64,000 nucleotides of DNA, taken from the NCBI RefSeq assembly GCF_032062135.1, contig NC_092860.1:71048424-71112423 (forward strand), read 5' to 3'. Shown in pieces: positions 34,951 through 48,166 of the stretch. The number at the start of each line of letters is the position of its first letter. The first letter of the stretch is position 1. The notes under the pieces are model-generated. The model was not told the DNA's origin. It did no database searches and was given only the letters and a program-made list of their open reading frames with translations. The stretch is from Pyxicephalus adspersus (Eukaryota > Chordata > Amphibia > Anura > Pyxicephalidae). Both the position numbers and the translations under genes were made by a program.

Positions 34951-35344
34951 GTGTGGTGCTAATAGAGACAGCTGTGGAAAAAGCACACACATTAGTAGTA
35001 GATAAGACCCCTGGGATTCACATACAGATTGCCTGGAAATTAATATTGATTAGTCCTTTAACACATAGGAGACAAGTGTTCTCAGACAGAAAGAAACCTG
35101 TGTGAGAAGTATTTATAGCATATTAACCCCTTGCTAGGATAAGAGGGATGGCACCTGCAACACATTTGCGAGAAACATGAGAGGAGAAAGAAGATAATAA
35201 ATAAGCAGCTGTTAGTCCCAGAAAGAAGGGGGGTAGAAACTGTTTAAAAAGAGATGGCAGATCATTTGCAGATTATTTGAATTATATTTCCCCTTCAAAT
35301 TTTTTACCAAAGGCAAACTTGCTGTTCTGAATCAATGCAATTAT
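34951..35344. other. Non-coding spacer
   Basis: Nothing supported. Confidence 0.4.
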
Positions 35345-36070
35345 TATTACCCAAAATTATTATTATTATTATTATTATTGTTAAACAGGATTTATATAGC
35401 GCCAACATATTACGCAGCGCTGTACATTAAATAGGGATTGCAAATGACAGACTAATACAGACAGTGATACAGGAGGAGAGGACCCTGCCCCGAAGAGCTT
35501 ACAATCTAGTAGGTGGGGGAATTTCACACACAAAGGATGTGAGATATGTAGTGTGGGAAGTAGTGATGGTTTCAAATGACAGAAGAAGCCGGGTAGGCAA
35601 GTTTGAAAAAATGGGTTTTGAGTGCTCTTTTAAATGAGCAGAAAGTAGGAGCAAGCCGAATAGGACGAGGAAGACCATTCCAGAGAGTTGGAGCAGCTCT
35701 AGAAAAGTCTTGTATCCGTGCGTGTGATGAGGTTATGAGTGAGGAAGTCATTAGTAGGTCATTGGAGGAGCGGAGAGAGCGGCAAGGGGAGTATTTTTTA
35801 ACCATGTCAGAGATGTAAGTGGGACAATAACTGTGTAGGGATTTGAAGGCAAAGCACAGGAGCTTAAATTTGATTCTAAGGTGAAAAGGGAGCCAATGGA
35901 GAGAACTACAAAGAGATGTAGCGGAAGAGGAGCGGAGCGAAGGATGGATGAGTCTGGCTGCAGCATTCATAATAGATTGTAGAGGGGAGAGTCGGGTTAG
36001 TGGAATACCAGCGAGAAGGATGTTACAGTAGTCCAGACGAGAAATGATAAGAGCATGTACAAGGAGTTTA
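35345..36070 (-). pseudogene. 5'-truncated L2 LINE (minus)
   Basis: The minus strand has an open C-terminal frame (HALIISRLDYCNILLAGIP, NAAARLIHPSLRSSS, LHWLPFHLRIKFKLL, RAAPTLWNGLP) down to 35,572. Then come the L2 3' UTR and an ATT-repeat tail ending at 35,345. The L2 homology starts near 36,070, so the extra N-terminal residues read in this frame are flank. It is less damaged than the L2 at 1-4 kb, with no stop in about 165 codons. 5' truncation is the usual outcome of LINE insertion. Confidence 0.88.
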
Positions 36071-36515
36071 CAAAATTCTGATTTTTTAATAGAAAATCCA
36101 AGCCTCAGTAACTTTTTTATATTTGTATTGCTAAGGCCACTAGAACGTTTTACCACTTTTCAGTACACTTTGTAATAGCTATTTATTGACTTTAATAAAT
36201 CACCATTCAAATACTTCAAGACATAGACGCACAACACTAGCTTATTGTCTCACATACTGAGTGGAAATTCACCACCATAAATGTGAAATAAGGAGATCAA
36301 AGACAAGCATACTTGGCTTTACCTGCTAAACTGGCAATGTTTGCACATATTTAGGATATACATTATGGCTATAGCAAAAGACTATTGGGATGGGAAAATA
36401 AAACTATTTTTCCAAAAAGTAAAGTCGTAGAAAATAATATTTTCCTAACAACCCCTAAAATACTTTTAACTTAATCAGACAATTCACTTCATGTTAATAT
36501 TCCTGGTGAATGTTT

Positions 36516-36859
36516 TTAAGCGGAACTAAATCCATGATCAGGCATGTCATTTTTGCAGAAAGGGACAGGCAATATCCCTTCTGCAATAATCCTTCCTACC
36601 TGCCTGATTCCTCCGGCCAAAAATGAGCTGTGCATGCGCAGAGTCAGTTTTGGTTGCCAGGATATCCATCAATGTCGGCTTCCTCTGCACATGCCGGGAA
36701 TGAGTGAACTCCCACAGGCCTCAGCGGGAAATATGTCATCCTGGTCTGGCCAAGCAAGATAGCCAAAGATCGTCCACCAGGGGAGAAGAAAGATGAAGAT
36801 GGAAACACCCAGTGTGGGAGCAGGGACAGGTAAGTAATGCAGGTTTGATTCTGCTTTAA
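36516..36859. mobile_element. 344-bp TTAA-flanked MITE
   Basis: TTAA at both edges with ends TTAAGCGGAACTAAATCC and GGTTTGATTCTGCTTTAA as inverted repeats. It contains GCATGCGCA (36,632-36,640). The complete ends show a piggyBac/Kolobok style MITE. Confidence 0.8.
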
Positions 36860-37836
36860 ACAAATGATTCCACATCAGTGAATGTTTGGTGAGAAATAGC
36901 ATTTACTACTACTAAATATTCCAATGAATAGTTTTACCAAAATAAAATAGCTTTAATAGATGGTAATTGTTGTTTATCCTACTTTGAAATGATGAAGTAT
37001 AAGGCATGCATAGTACAGTTACAGTCAGGATAGTTCCTTGTAACAATTAGAAAAGTAACAAATTGATGCTTCCTAGTACCCCATGAAAATACATTTTGTT
37101 GCATACACCATATTCTTGCTACAAGAAGAGAGTAGATCTACAGAAAATTAAGGTAATTAATTTTGGTCAGTAGTTCCACTTTAAGGCACATTAAATTCAC
37201 TCACACATTTATTCTGTCTACTTCTTCCTATCACATTGAAATCTTTTAGTCTATTAGTACAACTTTATGCACATAAAAATGTACTGTTCAGAACATTGAT
37301 TGATCTTTAATATATATGGGGAACAAAAAAATTTACCAAAAGATACAATTCAGGTGTAATGAACATGATGAAATGGAATTGCTCTTCCAGAATAGTTTTC
37401 TAGGGCAAAAGCCTGTCAACTTTTATAGACAACCTGCAACCCTGCCTGGAGTGTAATGAAAATAGTGCAGAAACTGAAACTGTACAAAATGGTCTACAAA
37501 CTGATGGTATCTGTATAACTATTTGGTTTTACTTATCTATTACTTTATCTATTTGGTCAGTGGTGGGATGTAGTAAATAAAGTATATTATAACGCATTAA
37601 ATAATAATTCATGAAATTAATCTGTACACAAAACAAATTTGTTTGAAACGCGTGTCATGCTGCAGGAAGAAATACTGAAAAAAGTACTAATTATGCAAGA
37701 TTGTTATAAACTATGTACACAAAAATCAAAAAATGCTTACATATACCATTTAAAGCAATAAAATGCCCACTACAGTGTGTCAGGGTGACTGTACATTTTC
37801 TATTTCCAGGGTGATTGTGAATGTTCTATTTCTGCC
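36860..37836. other. Non-coding stretch
   Basis: AGTTCCACTTTAAGG near 37,173 looks like another TTAA-MITE end. A GAAACGCGT core is at about 37,644. No gene. Confidence 0.4.
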
Positions 37837-37839
37837 ATT

Positions 37840-38280
37840 GGCCCTAATTCATCAAGCAGAATCGGATGATCGCTCGCGCATTCGTATTCGCGATCCGAAA
37901 TCGTACGCCGTCGCGCTATTTAGCAACTGAAAAAGCTCGCGGCCAGAGCCGCGCATCTCCGGCAGCTTTACACTGGCGAGCTTGCATTAAAAGTCACGAT
38001 TGACGGTTTAAAAGATCCTCCTTATTTGCGCAGCTGAAATCTAATCGCCTTAATTGATATGATCTCACGATTGACGGTTTAAAAGATCCTCCTTATTTGC
38101 GCAGCTGAAATCTAATCGCCTTAATTGGCAGATTCGCGACCCCTATTTCTTATTATTATCAAGGCAGGTGTACGAGCGCACTCAACTCCAGACCGCGGGA
38201 GACCGCGGGAAACCGCGCTCGCTGGTCGCGAGTACTTTCGTGCTTCCAGCGAGCACGGATTTCTTTGATGAATCAGGGCC
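37840..38280. mobile_element. CpG-rich GGCCCTAATTC MITE with internal duplication
   Basis: Ends GGCCCTAATTCATCAA and TTGATGAATCAGGGCC are inverted repeats, and ATT flanks both sides (37,837-37,839 and 38,281-38,283). The interior is much more CpG-rich than its surroundings. A 63-bp unit is repeated identically at 37,994-38,056 and 38,065-38,127. Confidence 0.85.
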
Positions 38281-38283
38281 ATT

Positions 38284-38620
38284 GTGTCTTGAATTGTAAC
38301 CATCTACATGGCACTAATGCTGGCTTTACACTGGTCAGTAGGTGTACAACCAGGTAGAAGATCACTAACTCCTAGATATTGATAATTTTTCTGGTTTTCA
38401 CCATGGATCAATTGATCAAAACTGCTTTGTCTGAAATTCAAAAATGTAAATGATTTATCCTGCCTAAGGAATTATAATTCAATTTAGTCAATCATGCCTT
38501 CTCAGACAATTATCTGACTATAATGGAACCAACTTTGGAATCAGCCATACCTAGAGCTCTGTATCTGGTTAGGAAAAGTATTACATTGCTTTGGATGTCT
38601 CCTTTCTTGTTACACTACAA
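38284..38620. other. Non-coding spacer
   Basis: Nothing supported. Confidence 0.4.
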
Positions 38621-38623
38621 CAT

Positions 38624-39112
38624 TAGTTGAAAAGGTAAACTACATAAAAAATCTAGACAGACGGTCCCAGGTCCTTCCCACGATCAGGTCCTGCGTCGTC
38701 CTGAAATTCCTCTTTTTCCCGGCGTCTTCACTCTTCTTCTCTGTCTTCTTCAGTCTTCTTTTTCTCCACTGTGGAGGTGTGAGATCGGGTGATGTAGCCT
38801 CGGTGAAGTGGAAAAAAACAGAGCTGATCTCACTGCGCATACAGTGAAAAAAAAAAGGTGCAGCGTTGCCCCTTTAAGTCTTAATCGCTGTGGCAAGTGC
38901 AGAGCCTCCAGGGATACCTACATCATGCATCTCGGAAGTCTCTTGCTGCTCCTTTTACACATGTCCTAATCTTGGGCATGCTCAGAAGGGGCATTTTTCC
39001 ACCAAGGAGAAAGATGCCAATCTTACGCATGCGCAGTGAGGTTGGCTCTCTTTTTTTCCCCCTTCAGAGCGGCTAAGTATAATTTTTTATTTTTAGTTTA
39101 GTTTCGCTTTAA
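38624..39112. mobile_element. TTAA-flanked MITE (copy B)
   Basis: The right end AGTTTAGTTTCGCTTTAA is clear; the left end is degraded. It shares GGTCCTGCGTCGTCCTG, AGCTGATCTCACTGCGCAT and GCATGCGCA (39,027-39,035) with copies A, C and D. Confidence 0.7.
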
Positions 39113-40560
39113 AGAGAAATTGCTGTCATTCTAGCATTACTATTTACACCTATAACACACAAGCAAATCCGATGCTAGATCATTTATACATATGACTGAT
39201 CTGAATAATCATTGTCCAAACAAGGACCAGAAAAACAATTGTTTGAGATTGATCTGTTGTTAATTTCGATTCCTGGTTATTACACACAGACACCTTGTAA
39301 CATCACTCCACCTCAAAACTACTGCCCCTACCCAAGGCTTTTTCATCAGTATTGGCTGGTAAAAAGTAGCCATTCATCTCAGCCATTTCAAATTTTTACT
39401 TAAATATATTGTTATTTTGCTTATTATTTAATATTCAGTGACATGCTAACAGCTCCTGGTGGAAAAAGAATGCCAGTATGCCACCACAGGGAAAAAGTGA
39501 AAAAAAGTAAGTGATGGTTGCTGTTTGTTGTCTTTATATATAGAGTGTATAAATGTATGTGAGTATGTGTTGCATCACATCAAGTACTGCACTGCTATGA
39601 ATAAAGTGGGTGGAATGAATCATATAGACGGTCCTGGGCACAAGGGTATATATACTTGTGCTATCCACTCCTTATACCTGCACTATATATTGGCTATATT
39701 AGGTGTGCAAACAAAAAACATATGGTATAGAAAAGTTCCACTTCATTCAAAAATTAATCCAATTTTGGATTGTTAAACTGATCGTGTGGGCACAAGATCA
39801 GAACATAAAGGGTTCCTGTTGTGTATATAAAGCCAAAAACAAAGAACCTTTCCTTTCTTTTTGAGAATATGGAAGCACATTAAAGTCATAAATCATAAAA
39901 AGAAATCAAATTTTCCATAGCTACTCCTGTACATTTCTGTATTCTGACATTTATCATTAGCAGGTATGGCACAGTTCAGCCAATCCAAAGTGTTTGGCAG
40001 ACTGGCTGCAAGTGAAAGATTAGAGGGGAATGCAGAGACAAATGTTGATGTTAACTGGTGTATACTGATGTCAGTGTGGTTTAGGCTTCCCTCTTCTGAT
40101 CTGGTCAGGTTGAGCTCACACTGATCAGAAACCGCCCAGCCAATTGTATGTGCTTTGCACTCTCTCATCTATGGAGAGAGGTACACTGCTGAGCCGTTTT
40201 CCAGCAGCAATAAATCAGATGTGCTTTACTGTCCTCCTACTTGCTAAGTTACCGGTTCCTAGAGCATAGAACAGTTGTCATATTCTTCAGTAATTGTAGT
40301 AAATGTAGAACGTGTACACCCCTAAACTTAGTGCCATATGTAATTGCCAAATATTGTTGATGTTCAGCTTTATTTGTTTCAGACTGAATGACGTTTGGAT
40401 TGAATTTGGCAAAGACCTGAAGCCAAACACCAAGCCCATTATGGATCAGGAAAAAATTTTGGTGATCCGCAGAAAAATTTTGACAATATTTGCAATTTTT
40501 ATGTTTCATTAATATTAAAACAAAAATAATATTCTAATAAATTCTATTCTGAATGACAAT
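39113..40560. other. Non-coding stretch
   Basis: A segment at 40,380-40,500 after TTTGTTTCAG looks acceptor-like and open, but it has no donor and no family. Confidence 0.35.
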
Positions 40561-40609
40561 GTTCGCCTTTTCTAATGCAGTAAATTCATTAACTGTACTA
40601 GAGACAGAA

Positions 40610-40770
40610 AAACAAGAGAGGCGCAGCGTGACGTCAGTGTAGTCTTAAGTTGTATGGCGCAACCGTTGCCGAGTCGTACACTTCAGTATTGTTTTGACCA
40701 TTACAACAATAACCCCGCCCTGCGAATACCAATTCTCTTTCGATTGTTTTATTTCATTTGTTTATTTTCT
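40610..40770. promoter_or_regulatory. CpG-containing patch with a CRE-like site
   Basis: GAGGCGCAGCGTGACGTCAGTG includes the CRE core TGACGTCA, and several CpGs follow. The local CpG density is above the flanks. It may be part of a transposon rather than a promoter. Confidence 0.25.
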
Positions 40771-40878
40771 CAGGTGCTCTTTTAGGTAAGTATGACCTTA
40801 ACTGTGTATTTTCTTTAACTGTTATATTTAATGGCTTCAAATAGTTTGACTTTGATAACTATCATTTCTTGTTCGGTC

Positions 40879-41308
40879 TTAAGCTACGTACACACTTCCA
40901 ATTATTATCGTTGGTAAACGAACGACGAACGATCCTGCACGATATCTGCGAACGATCGTATAGCACCGATCCTGTACATACAGATAACGACACGATCGTT
41001 CGCAGATATTGTACACACGATAGATGCGATCATTTGAACGATACAGGAAGTGACGTGCACCACAGGAAGTGAACGAACGTTCGTTCACCGCGCATGCTCA
41101 GACCATGGACGATCAATGAACGACCGTACACACGATAGATGGTCAACGATCGTCGTCCAATCCGATCCGCCGGTCCGGTTCCAACGACTATCCTCGTTCG
41201 TCGGCGTCGTTGGTTACTTTTTTTTACGAACGATTTTTGCCCAATCGATCGTTCGTCATTCGTCGTTCATTTCCAACGATAAAAATTGGAAGTGTGTACG
41301 CAGCTTAA
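40879..41308. mobile_element. 430-bp TTAA-flanked foldback MITE rich in CGATCG/CGAACG
   Basis: TTAA at both edges with long inverted ends: GCTACGTACACACTTCCAAT and the inverse of ATTGGAAGTGTGTACGCAGC. The interior has many CGAACGAACG, ACGATCGT and TCGTTCG words, giving exceptional CpG density and self-complementarity. Confidence 0.85.
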
Positions 41309-41458
41309 GATTTGAATGACATAAACCCATAAAAAAAGCAAAGAAATATTTTGCATTTCTTTAGTAATACCAAAGATAATGCAACTAATTATAATAGTAC
41401 TTCACTACTACTTAGGAAGATCATTATTTTACAAATGTATTTTTTTTTTTAATTCATA

Positions 41459-41518
41459 TTAATGGTCCACGGGATTTAAAATGATAAATTTAGCGGTCAA
41501 AAAAGTTGGCGACCACTG
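41459..41518. mobile_element. hAT-type terminus fragment
   Basis: Ends AAAGTTGGCGACCACTG, the inverse of the CAGTGGTCGCCAAC hAT end. The other end was not found. Confidence 0.5.
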
Positions 41519-42598
41519 CCTTAAAATGTTGTTGTTGTATCCTGTTAAATCTTAATTGGAGGAATGTATCTATATTTTTTTTCTGAATGAACCATTGATA
41601 AATATACTCCTATATTTTGTGCAACTATAAATACTGTGTACCTACAAAAAAAAAAAAAAAAAAAGGGATGAAATTATTAATTTGTTTTCATATCTCCTTA
41701 AAACAAATAACACCAAAGTCATATAATATTAAGGAATGCACTAAAACACTTTAACAGTTTGCTTATTTATGTAGTGGACAACTGCATGCATATAAACACA
41801 AACATCCAGATGGAAAATAATCTTGTTTTTGCTGTCAAATCCCAGAGAACTGGAATATAATTAAAAGGGAAATATCAGGCGTCTGGCAAGCAATAAGTGA
41901 AATTGAACTGAATATATTTAAATTTTTTTGGATCAAAATTAGTCAGTGGCAACAACATATATGAATATGCTTATCTGGTATGAATGACATATTCACCGCG
42001 TTTCTGGCAAAGATAATTCATATATAAATACCTACAATATTTTGAAAAATAAAATTTTGTTTTATCTTGGCTACATTTCAGGACATTAATTACAGCTGAA
42101 CTATAATTATATAGTATTGTCAATATAGATTAATAGACAAGAATAAGAAAATACAAAAGCTCCCACTACTGATCTGATGGCTTGTATATCTGGAATATGA
42201 ATGCACATTTGAGTTCTGATCTCCATTTGACTGTTTAATCTGTATGTTTGTTCTAGATCTCACATTGGTGTTTCAGAAAAAAATTTGTATGAGTAATGAG
42301 TGATTTGGAATACAGGGTCAACCACAGTTCTTAAAATACTGTATAACAGCAAGAACAAATGTTAGTTGAACATACTTTAAATAAATATTTATATATTAAA
42401 TGAAATGATTTGGATGGTGCCAAATCATTTGTAATCTGTTCACTAAAACTTACTAGCATATAACGCCAGCCTAAAGACCAGTTGCAATGCAAAGTATAAT
42501 GGGAAGTTGGCAAATGTGGGTTATGGTATTTTTAATTTGTCCATTGTATATATAGATGTTTCATATGCAGCTCCTGAATATTCTTTTTGGTAACAGAC
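41519..42598. other. Non-coding stretch
   Basis: AT-rich, includes an A run at about 41,646; nothing supported. Confidence 0.4.
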
Positions 42599-42599
42599 A

Positions 42600-42975
42600 T
42601 TGGGCCTGATTTTTATAGAAGATAGACTATGGGCCGGATTTTTTAAAAACACCCAAGAGTAGAAAAGATAAACTATCATGGGAGAACATGGGTGATCGAG
42701 AAAAACTGGAATGGATTTCCTAAAAAGAATTTGCTATTAGCTGGCAAATGCGTTAAATACTGGACCATATCCATTACAGGTTTGCTAGATCAACCATGAT
42801 AGCCTTTCTTTTTCAGTCTTGGAGAACTTTAATAAATCAGGCAATAACCTGACATTTTTTGTCAACTGTTTTCACTCATTGACCAAATCCCTTCTAGGTT
42901 TGCTGCATCACCCAGGTTCACCCATAATAGTATATCTTCTGCAGTCTTGGAGAGCTTTAATAAATCTGGCACACT
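42600..42975. mobile_element. Nested GGGCCTGATT-type MITEs
   Basis: At least two partial copies lie in tandem or nested. ATTGGGCCTGATTT starts one, GGGCCGGATTTTTTAAAA starts another a few bases on, and two separate GTCTTGGAGA(A/G)CTTTAATAAATC right halves follow near 42,820 and 42,950. Confidence 0.7.
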
Positions 42976-44629
42976 GTTTCTAACAGCCAATTCTTTGCTT
43001 TCCAAATGCCTTTCTATTAGTTTGATGGTCATAAACTTCTATTGACTAGTATGCTACCCATAACAAACCTTGGAGCATCAGTGCACAGGGGATTTTAGTT
43101 AATAATCTAATATACACATGCACAGACCTGGGCAATTCAAACCTAGAATTTAAAGTATTAAGTAAAAACATCAGAGGTTATGTCAGAAGATATGATAAGT
43201 ACAATGGCACCATTAGGTAAAAGGTACACTAGTCTAGCCTCCCTAGCCCCCTACCTTTTACTAACCTAGACCCCCACTGCTTACTTGATGTGTGTTAGTA
43301 AGACAGACATAGCTTCTTCACTGTATACTAAGTGGAAAGGGGCGTGTATGGTACAATTATATATTATCATATAGGTATTACAGCCAACCCCTAGAATCAA
43401 ATAAAAAAAAGCAAAAAGATGTTTTGTTTTTGGTTAAAGTATTTTCAAAAACAAGTCAAAAGACTAATACATATAGTACATATATATATATGTGTGTGTG
43501 TGTGTGGGTAATCACAGATACCAATGATATGTTAGACCCACCATGAATCATCTCAGCATTAGAGACATGTTGGGTAGAAGAAGGGGGAATTTTTTTGTAC
43601 CAGATGATTACTTCTGATTAATAAAGAATATTGACAGTAAAAGCAAAGATCCTCTTTAGGTTACTCAACAGGAACTATTTGGTGTGACTTTAAAACTGAG
43701 TCTTTCTTTTCAAAAGAAAGACTTTTTAAAAAAATAAAATAGCTTATTAGATTCTGCTGCAATATTCACCTTTAATCCAAAGATTTTTTTTTATCACAAT
43801 ACATTTTTTCTGCTACTAGATGTCCAATGGCCAGTAGTATTCAACCTACTTTCTCTGAGGCAGGAAACACAGTTTGATTGAACAGTGAAAAGAGAAACAG
43901 CACTCATCTCTGCTTTCCCTTTCTATATTTTACCATAGTTCTTGTCAACACATTATTAATTAGGAAGGTGAATTTTGAAGGTAGATACCTAGGTATGGTT
44001 AGAGGTTGTTGGAAAATCCAGTTAGCATGAATTCTGACACAGGTTTTGTTTTTTCCAAATTTATGTCAGATATTCTCAATTCTGAGTTCTGGTCTCAGAT
44101 TCCCTGCCTGGTTTCTGGTGTCAGCTAGTCACAGGTGGCATGCCTTTCCTCCACTGTCTACAGAGGCCTGACATCACTCCAAAATAGGTCCAGTTAAACA
44201 TGTCCTGAAAAAGTAGAAAGAGGCAGATTCCTCTCAGCTGCGTGCCTGGTTGACTGGCTGTTGCATTTATCATTTCAGTCACAGCACAAAGATGAAATGA
44301 AGACAGCGAATATGTTACAATACCCTGGAGCCAGGGTACCTCTGCTCCCTCGGTAACAATTATAACAACTCTCTCAGTGGGCACAGGTTCTCAATCCCCT
44401 CTTTTGATTCTAGACAGTATTCCTGTCTCTCAGGAAATGGAGACTGGCAGTTTATGAACATGAGGTAAAAGAGCTGTGTGATAATGCACCACCATTATTA
44501 CTAGCAGCATTACCACTAATGCCACAAGCAGCATCACCATTATTGGTACCTGCAAAAAAAGATGCAGAACCAAGACAGTAGAAAACAATTGTTCCGCTAT
44601 CAATACTCTCCTCCTCAACCTGGAATAGT
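42976..44629. other. Non-coding stretch
   Basis: A (TA)n(TG)n run lies at about 43,482-43,507. A moderately GC-richer block at 44,080-44,600 has only unremarkable frames. Confidence 0.4.
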
Positions 44630-44752
44630 CATTTGCTATTTGCTAGCAAATGTTTTGAATTCTGGATTCCAGGTTTGCTAAATCACCCAGCTTCACTGAT
44701 AAATGTATATCCTCTACAACCTTGGGGAGCTTTATTAAATCAAGCCCAATGT
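44630..44752. mobile_element. GGGCCTGATT-type MITE, right half
   Basis: TTTGCTAGCAAATG, CCAGGTTTGCTAAATCACCCAG and CTTTATTAAATCAAGCCC match the right arm of the family. Confidence 0.65.
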
Positions 44753-46479
44753 ATTCACATTTTTTAGAATTCTTTTTATCTATTTACTACTATTTCAAGC
44801 CTTTAGACACCTCCTTATATACTGTTCTTACTTTTGTTTACAAAGGAAATGAATGCTGTGACTGGTAAACACAATTACATAATTTAAAGAGCATATATTG
44901 GCTGTTCTTCTGACAGCTATAGAACCCATCCACAAAGCAATCACAGGTTTCGTAGACTTAATGCTGCTGGTAGAACACTGCTACAGGACCTCTGTTTTAA
45001 AATGCAGTAAGGTGGAAAATACGTTTTTTTTTTCAAATACAGTAGCAATCTGTGAAAAAATCGAAAACTTTTAATATGTAATAATCTAACTACCTTGCAA
45101 CATTTAGAGGGTTAAAATGCATCATTAATTAAAATAAACACTCAAAGGTCCTTTCTTTCAAACATAACATGATTTAGAGAAAATTATTAGTTGGCCTAAT
45201 TCATCTGGGTTTTATGAGTTTTTTGTTTTTTTACCAGAAGCAAGCATTGATCACAGAAGTAGAAAGGACAATTGAACACATCTCTTATGACTTAACAAGT
45301 CTCTTTATCTTAATCTTTATCTTTACGAAGAACATATATCTCAACCCATTAAACATTAGCCCATAGTACTAATGGTAGTGGAAACAGGCCTCAGGGACCA
45401 AGGACACTCATTGCTTTATTGCTAATACTCCACATGATCTATGATATAAGGTGTTTTAGTGCCTCTAGTACAAACAATGAGATGATAAAATTCAAAATGT
45501 ATTATATTATTTGCTCATTTAAAAGATGATGATAATTTTAGCTAAGGGAAAAGTCACCTAAGGAACAACGGGGAGTGTCTTCACAACCACAAGTCCAGAG
45601 GGACTTATTAAAAGCTAGTGTCCTGCGTGAATTAGGGCTGGTTGTAGATCCCAAAGGTACCTCCACACTCTGAAAGTTTAGTTCTTTTTAGTGACCTAGC
45701 TCATTGGAGACCTAAACAAAGTAGCCAGTTGCTTTATTATCTTTTGATTATATTATTTCTAAATAGATGGCAACTCAGTCAAAAACAATCTCAATATGCC
45801 AGGTAACAGGATATCATAATATAAATAGTATCTTATGCCCCGTCTAAACATACATTCTCTCCTTATTAGAATACATTGGTGGTTAGGTACTAAAGAATAA
45901 AATACTTGAAAACCTAAATATTTTTCCTGGCACAAGCTTTCAAACAGATTAATATGTTATAGTGTTATACATTTGACAACAGCAAAAGGGAGAAATGAGC
46001 TTGGTACAAAACTGGCAGGCAACATTATGCCTAAATTTGGTGTGCCAATTGCTACAAAAGTGTTGAATAATAGGTTTATTTAATTCTTGCATAATGATTT
46101 TGGTAGAATTAAACCCTTAGCAAAGACTGACAGCTTAAAATAGGCCAAAAACATTTTTTTTATTTCAAGGAGAATTAAGGAAAAATCAGTCCATGAGAGC
46201 ACAAGGACACGTATCACAGCAATGTAATCAAAAGGGTAATAGGTATCAGAATGGAACTAATTCTATTAATAATTATTTAAAATGTACTATTATTAAAGAT
46301 GCTATTTTTTTATAATATTTACCTTTGTGGGATTTTTTTTATGTGTAAATAGGAGCCATGACCATTCATTCCTGCGCTGGCTGCTCCTGAATCCACAATG
46401 ACATGAACTCCATCTGCCTGGAAGCTTTTTGTCTTACTCAGCATTGAAATGTTAAAAACAAAATTTCATAGTTGGAACC
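44753..46479. other. Non-coding stretch
   Basis: Nothing supported. Confidence 0.4.
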
Positions 46480-47720
46480 GGTGGATGTGTAGAGAATCGC
46501 TAAGCCAGTGGTCAAAGATTCCAAATTTTTCTCTTCTGTCCATAAGAGCTACTCTAAATTCTAGAATTTACAATCGGTAGTTAAAAGGATTAGTGATAGA
46601 CTGTACCGCATATTCAGATTATTCTATGGTAACAATAAATTGGTATTAATTGGAAACTATGGACATGGTGACTTAACTCCTCTAATTTCTAAGGATCAAT
46701 CAATAAAGCAAGGTTTAGGAAGATATATAAAGAGTTATTTTTAATTGATTAAATCGGAAGACCTTTCCCCTGATATGATGAGGGAGGGACACAAGTGTAC
46801 AATTTGATTATACAAAGCACGAAAACAAAAGCAAAGGAATTGATGACTAGGGTAACTAGGGAAAATTAATGGCAGCAGGAAAAGGTCTGAACATCTTCAT
46901 TATTAAACAAACACTTAGATTAACAAAATTAGGAAATTATTTTTTGAACTGTGGAATAAAAATAGCAAATTATTGGCAAGAATGCTGCAAAAGCAAAGAG
47001 GTAAAAAGAAATGTACAGGCAGTGGAAAATGTAAATCAGGAATTACAATATAGACATAATCAAAGAGTAAACTGTTCATTGGATTTTTACTCCTACATTT
47101 ATATTTTAGCAGAAGTGTCAGAAAGTGTAGGTACAAGAAATGATTTGGAGTATGTTAGGAGGCGAGAGATGTCAAAGCTCCCCCTGGAATATTGACACCA
47201 TTAGAACATCCTACAAAAGACGAATTTCAGCAAATTGTGAAACAACATTCAAGCAGTAAAGTTGCAGAGGGATGGATTTTACAGCAGTTAATAAAGTAAA
47301 GCTAAATTAGTTTTTGAAAATTGGAGGATCTCCAGTGTTATCTTGGAAGTCTCAATGTGTTAACTTTTAACATCTATGTTGCAGGGCGGGCTTTATTGAA
47401 TATTTAGGGATAAAGTTAGCACTGGCTTTCCATTTGCTATACAGCTTGAACTAAGAAACATTACTGCCAATAGGTGAGAAATGACCTAACTAAAAGATCA
47501 CATTTCACATGATCATGGTTTGGCAGTATTAATAATAAAAATAGTGTGTAAAGAAAAACGTTAGCGGAGGACTGGCAGTTTTAAACTTTGTACTGGAAAA
47601 CAGTGTTATCAGGGTGAGTTATTGATTGGATCTGCCATAAGGATGTAAAGCAATTCAAATTCAAATCTTTTGTTTTTAATCTTCCTTCTTTCCGGGCTGA
47701 AACCTAAGAATATTATAAAC
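46480..47720 (+). pseudogene. Unassigned coding-like tract, possibly an old retroelement
   Basis: Several plus-strand frames appear in succession with short gaps, the longest 108 codons at 46,869-47,195. The composition (Lys/Gln/Asn-rich, few CpG) resembles a decayed structural or gag-like reading frame, but I see no conserved enzymatic motif. It could equally be AT-rich chance frames. Confidence 0.25.
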
Positions 47721-48166
47721 TGTTAGAGAAATAAATAAAGTAAGGTTAAGAGAAAAGTAATAAAGTAGAGAAATAATAAAAGTAAGTTTAACCAGTTTTT
47801 AAGGAAAAAAGGGTTGAAATTTAAGAAAGACTGATACCTGCAGATAACATTTTTGGAAATATTTCTAAGTTATATGGTTGGCCTAATGATACATCCATTT
47901 TTATCATACCATACTGTAGAATGGGAAAACATTTAGGAAAAAACTATCACAAAAACAATGGTCAAAATGTTTTAGAATAATACAAATAGCTTCAATTTCA
48001 AAGAGCATAGTTCTTGTGTATAGGAAATTAGCTATAAGATTATTTTCCAATACCATACAAAGAAAAGTGAGATCGTAATAAATAATAGCTATTAGTCAAT
48101 ATTGGTGGTTTAACGAAACTAAGGAATCTCTGGTTCAATGAAAAATTAGAGGGAGTACAATATCTA

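Noticed and set aside
40380..40512. Segment after TTTGTTTCAG that looks like an exon start
   Set aside because: No donor site, and the frame runs to a stop in low-complexity sequence.
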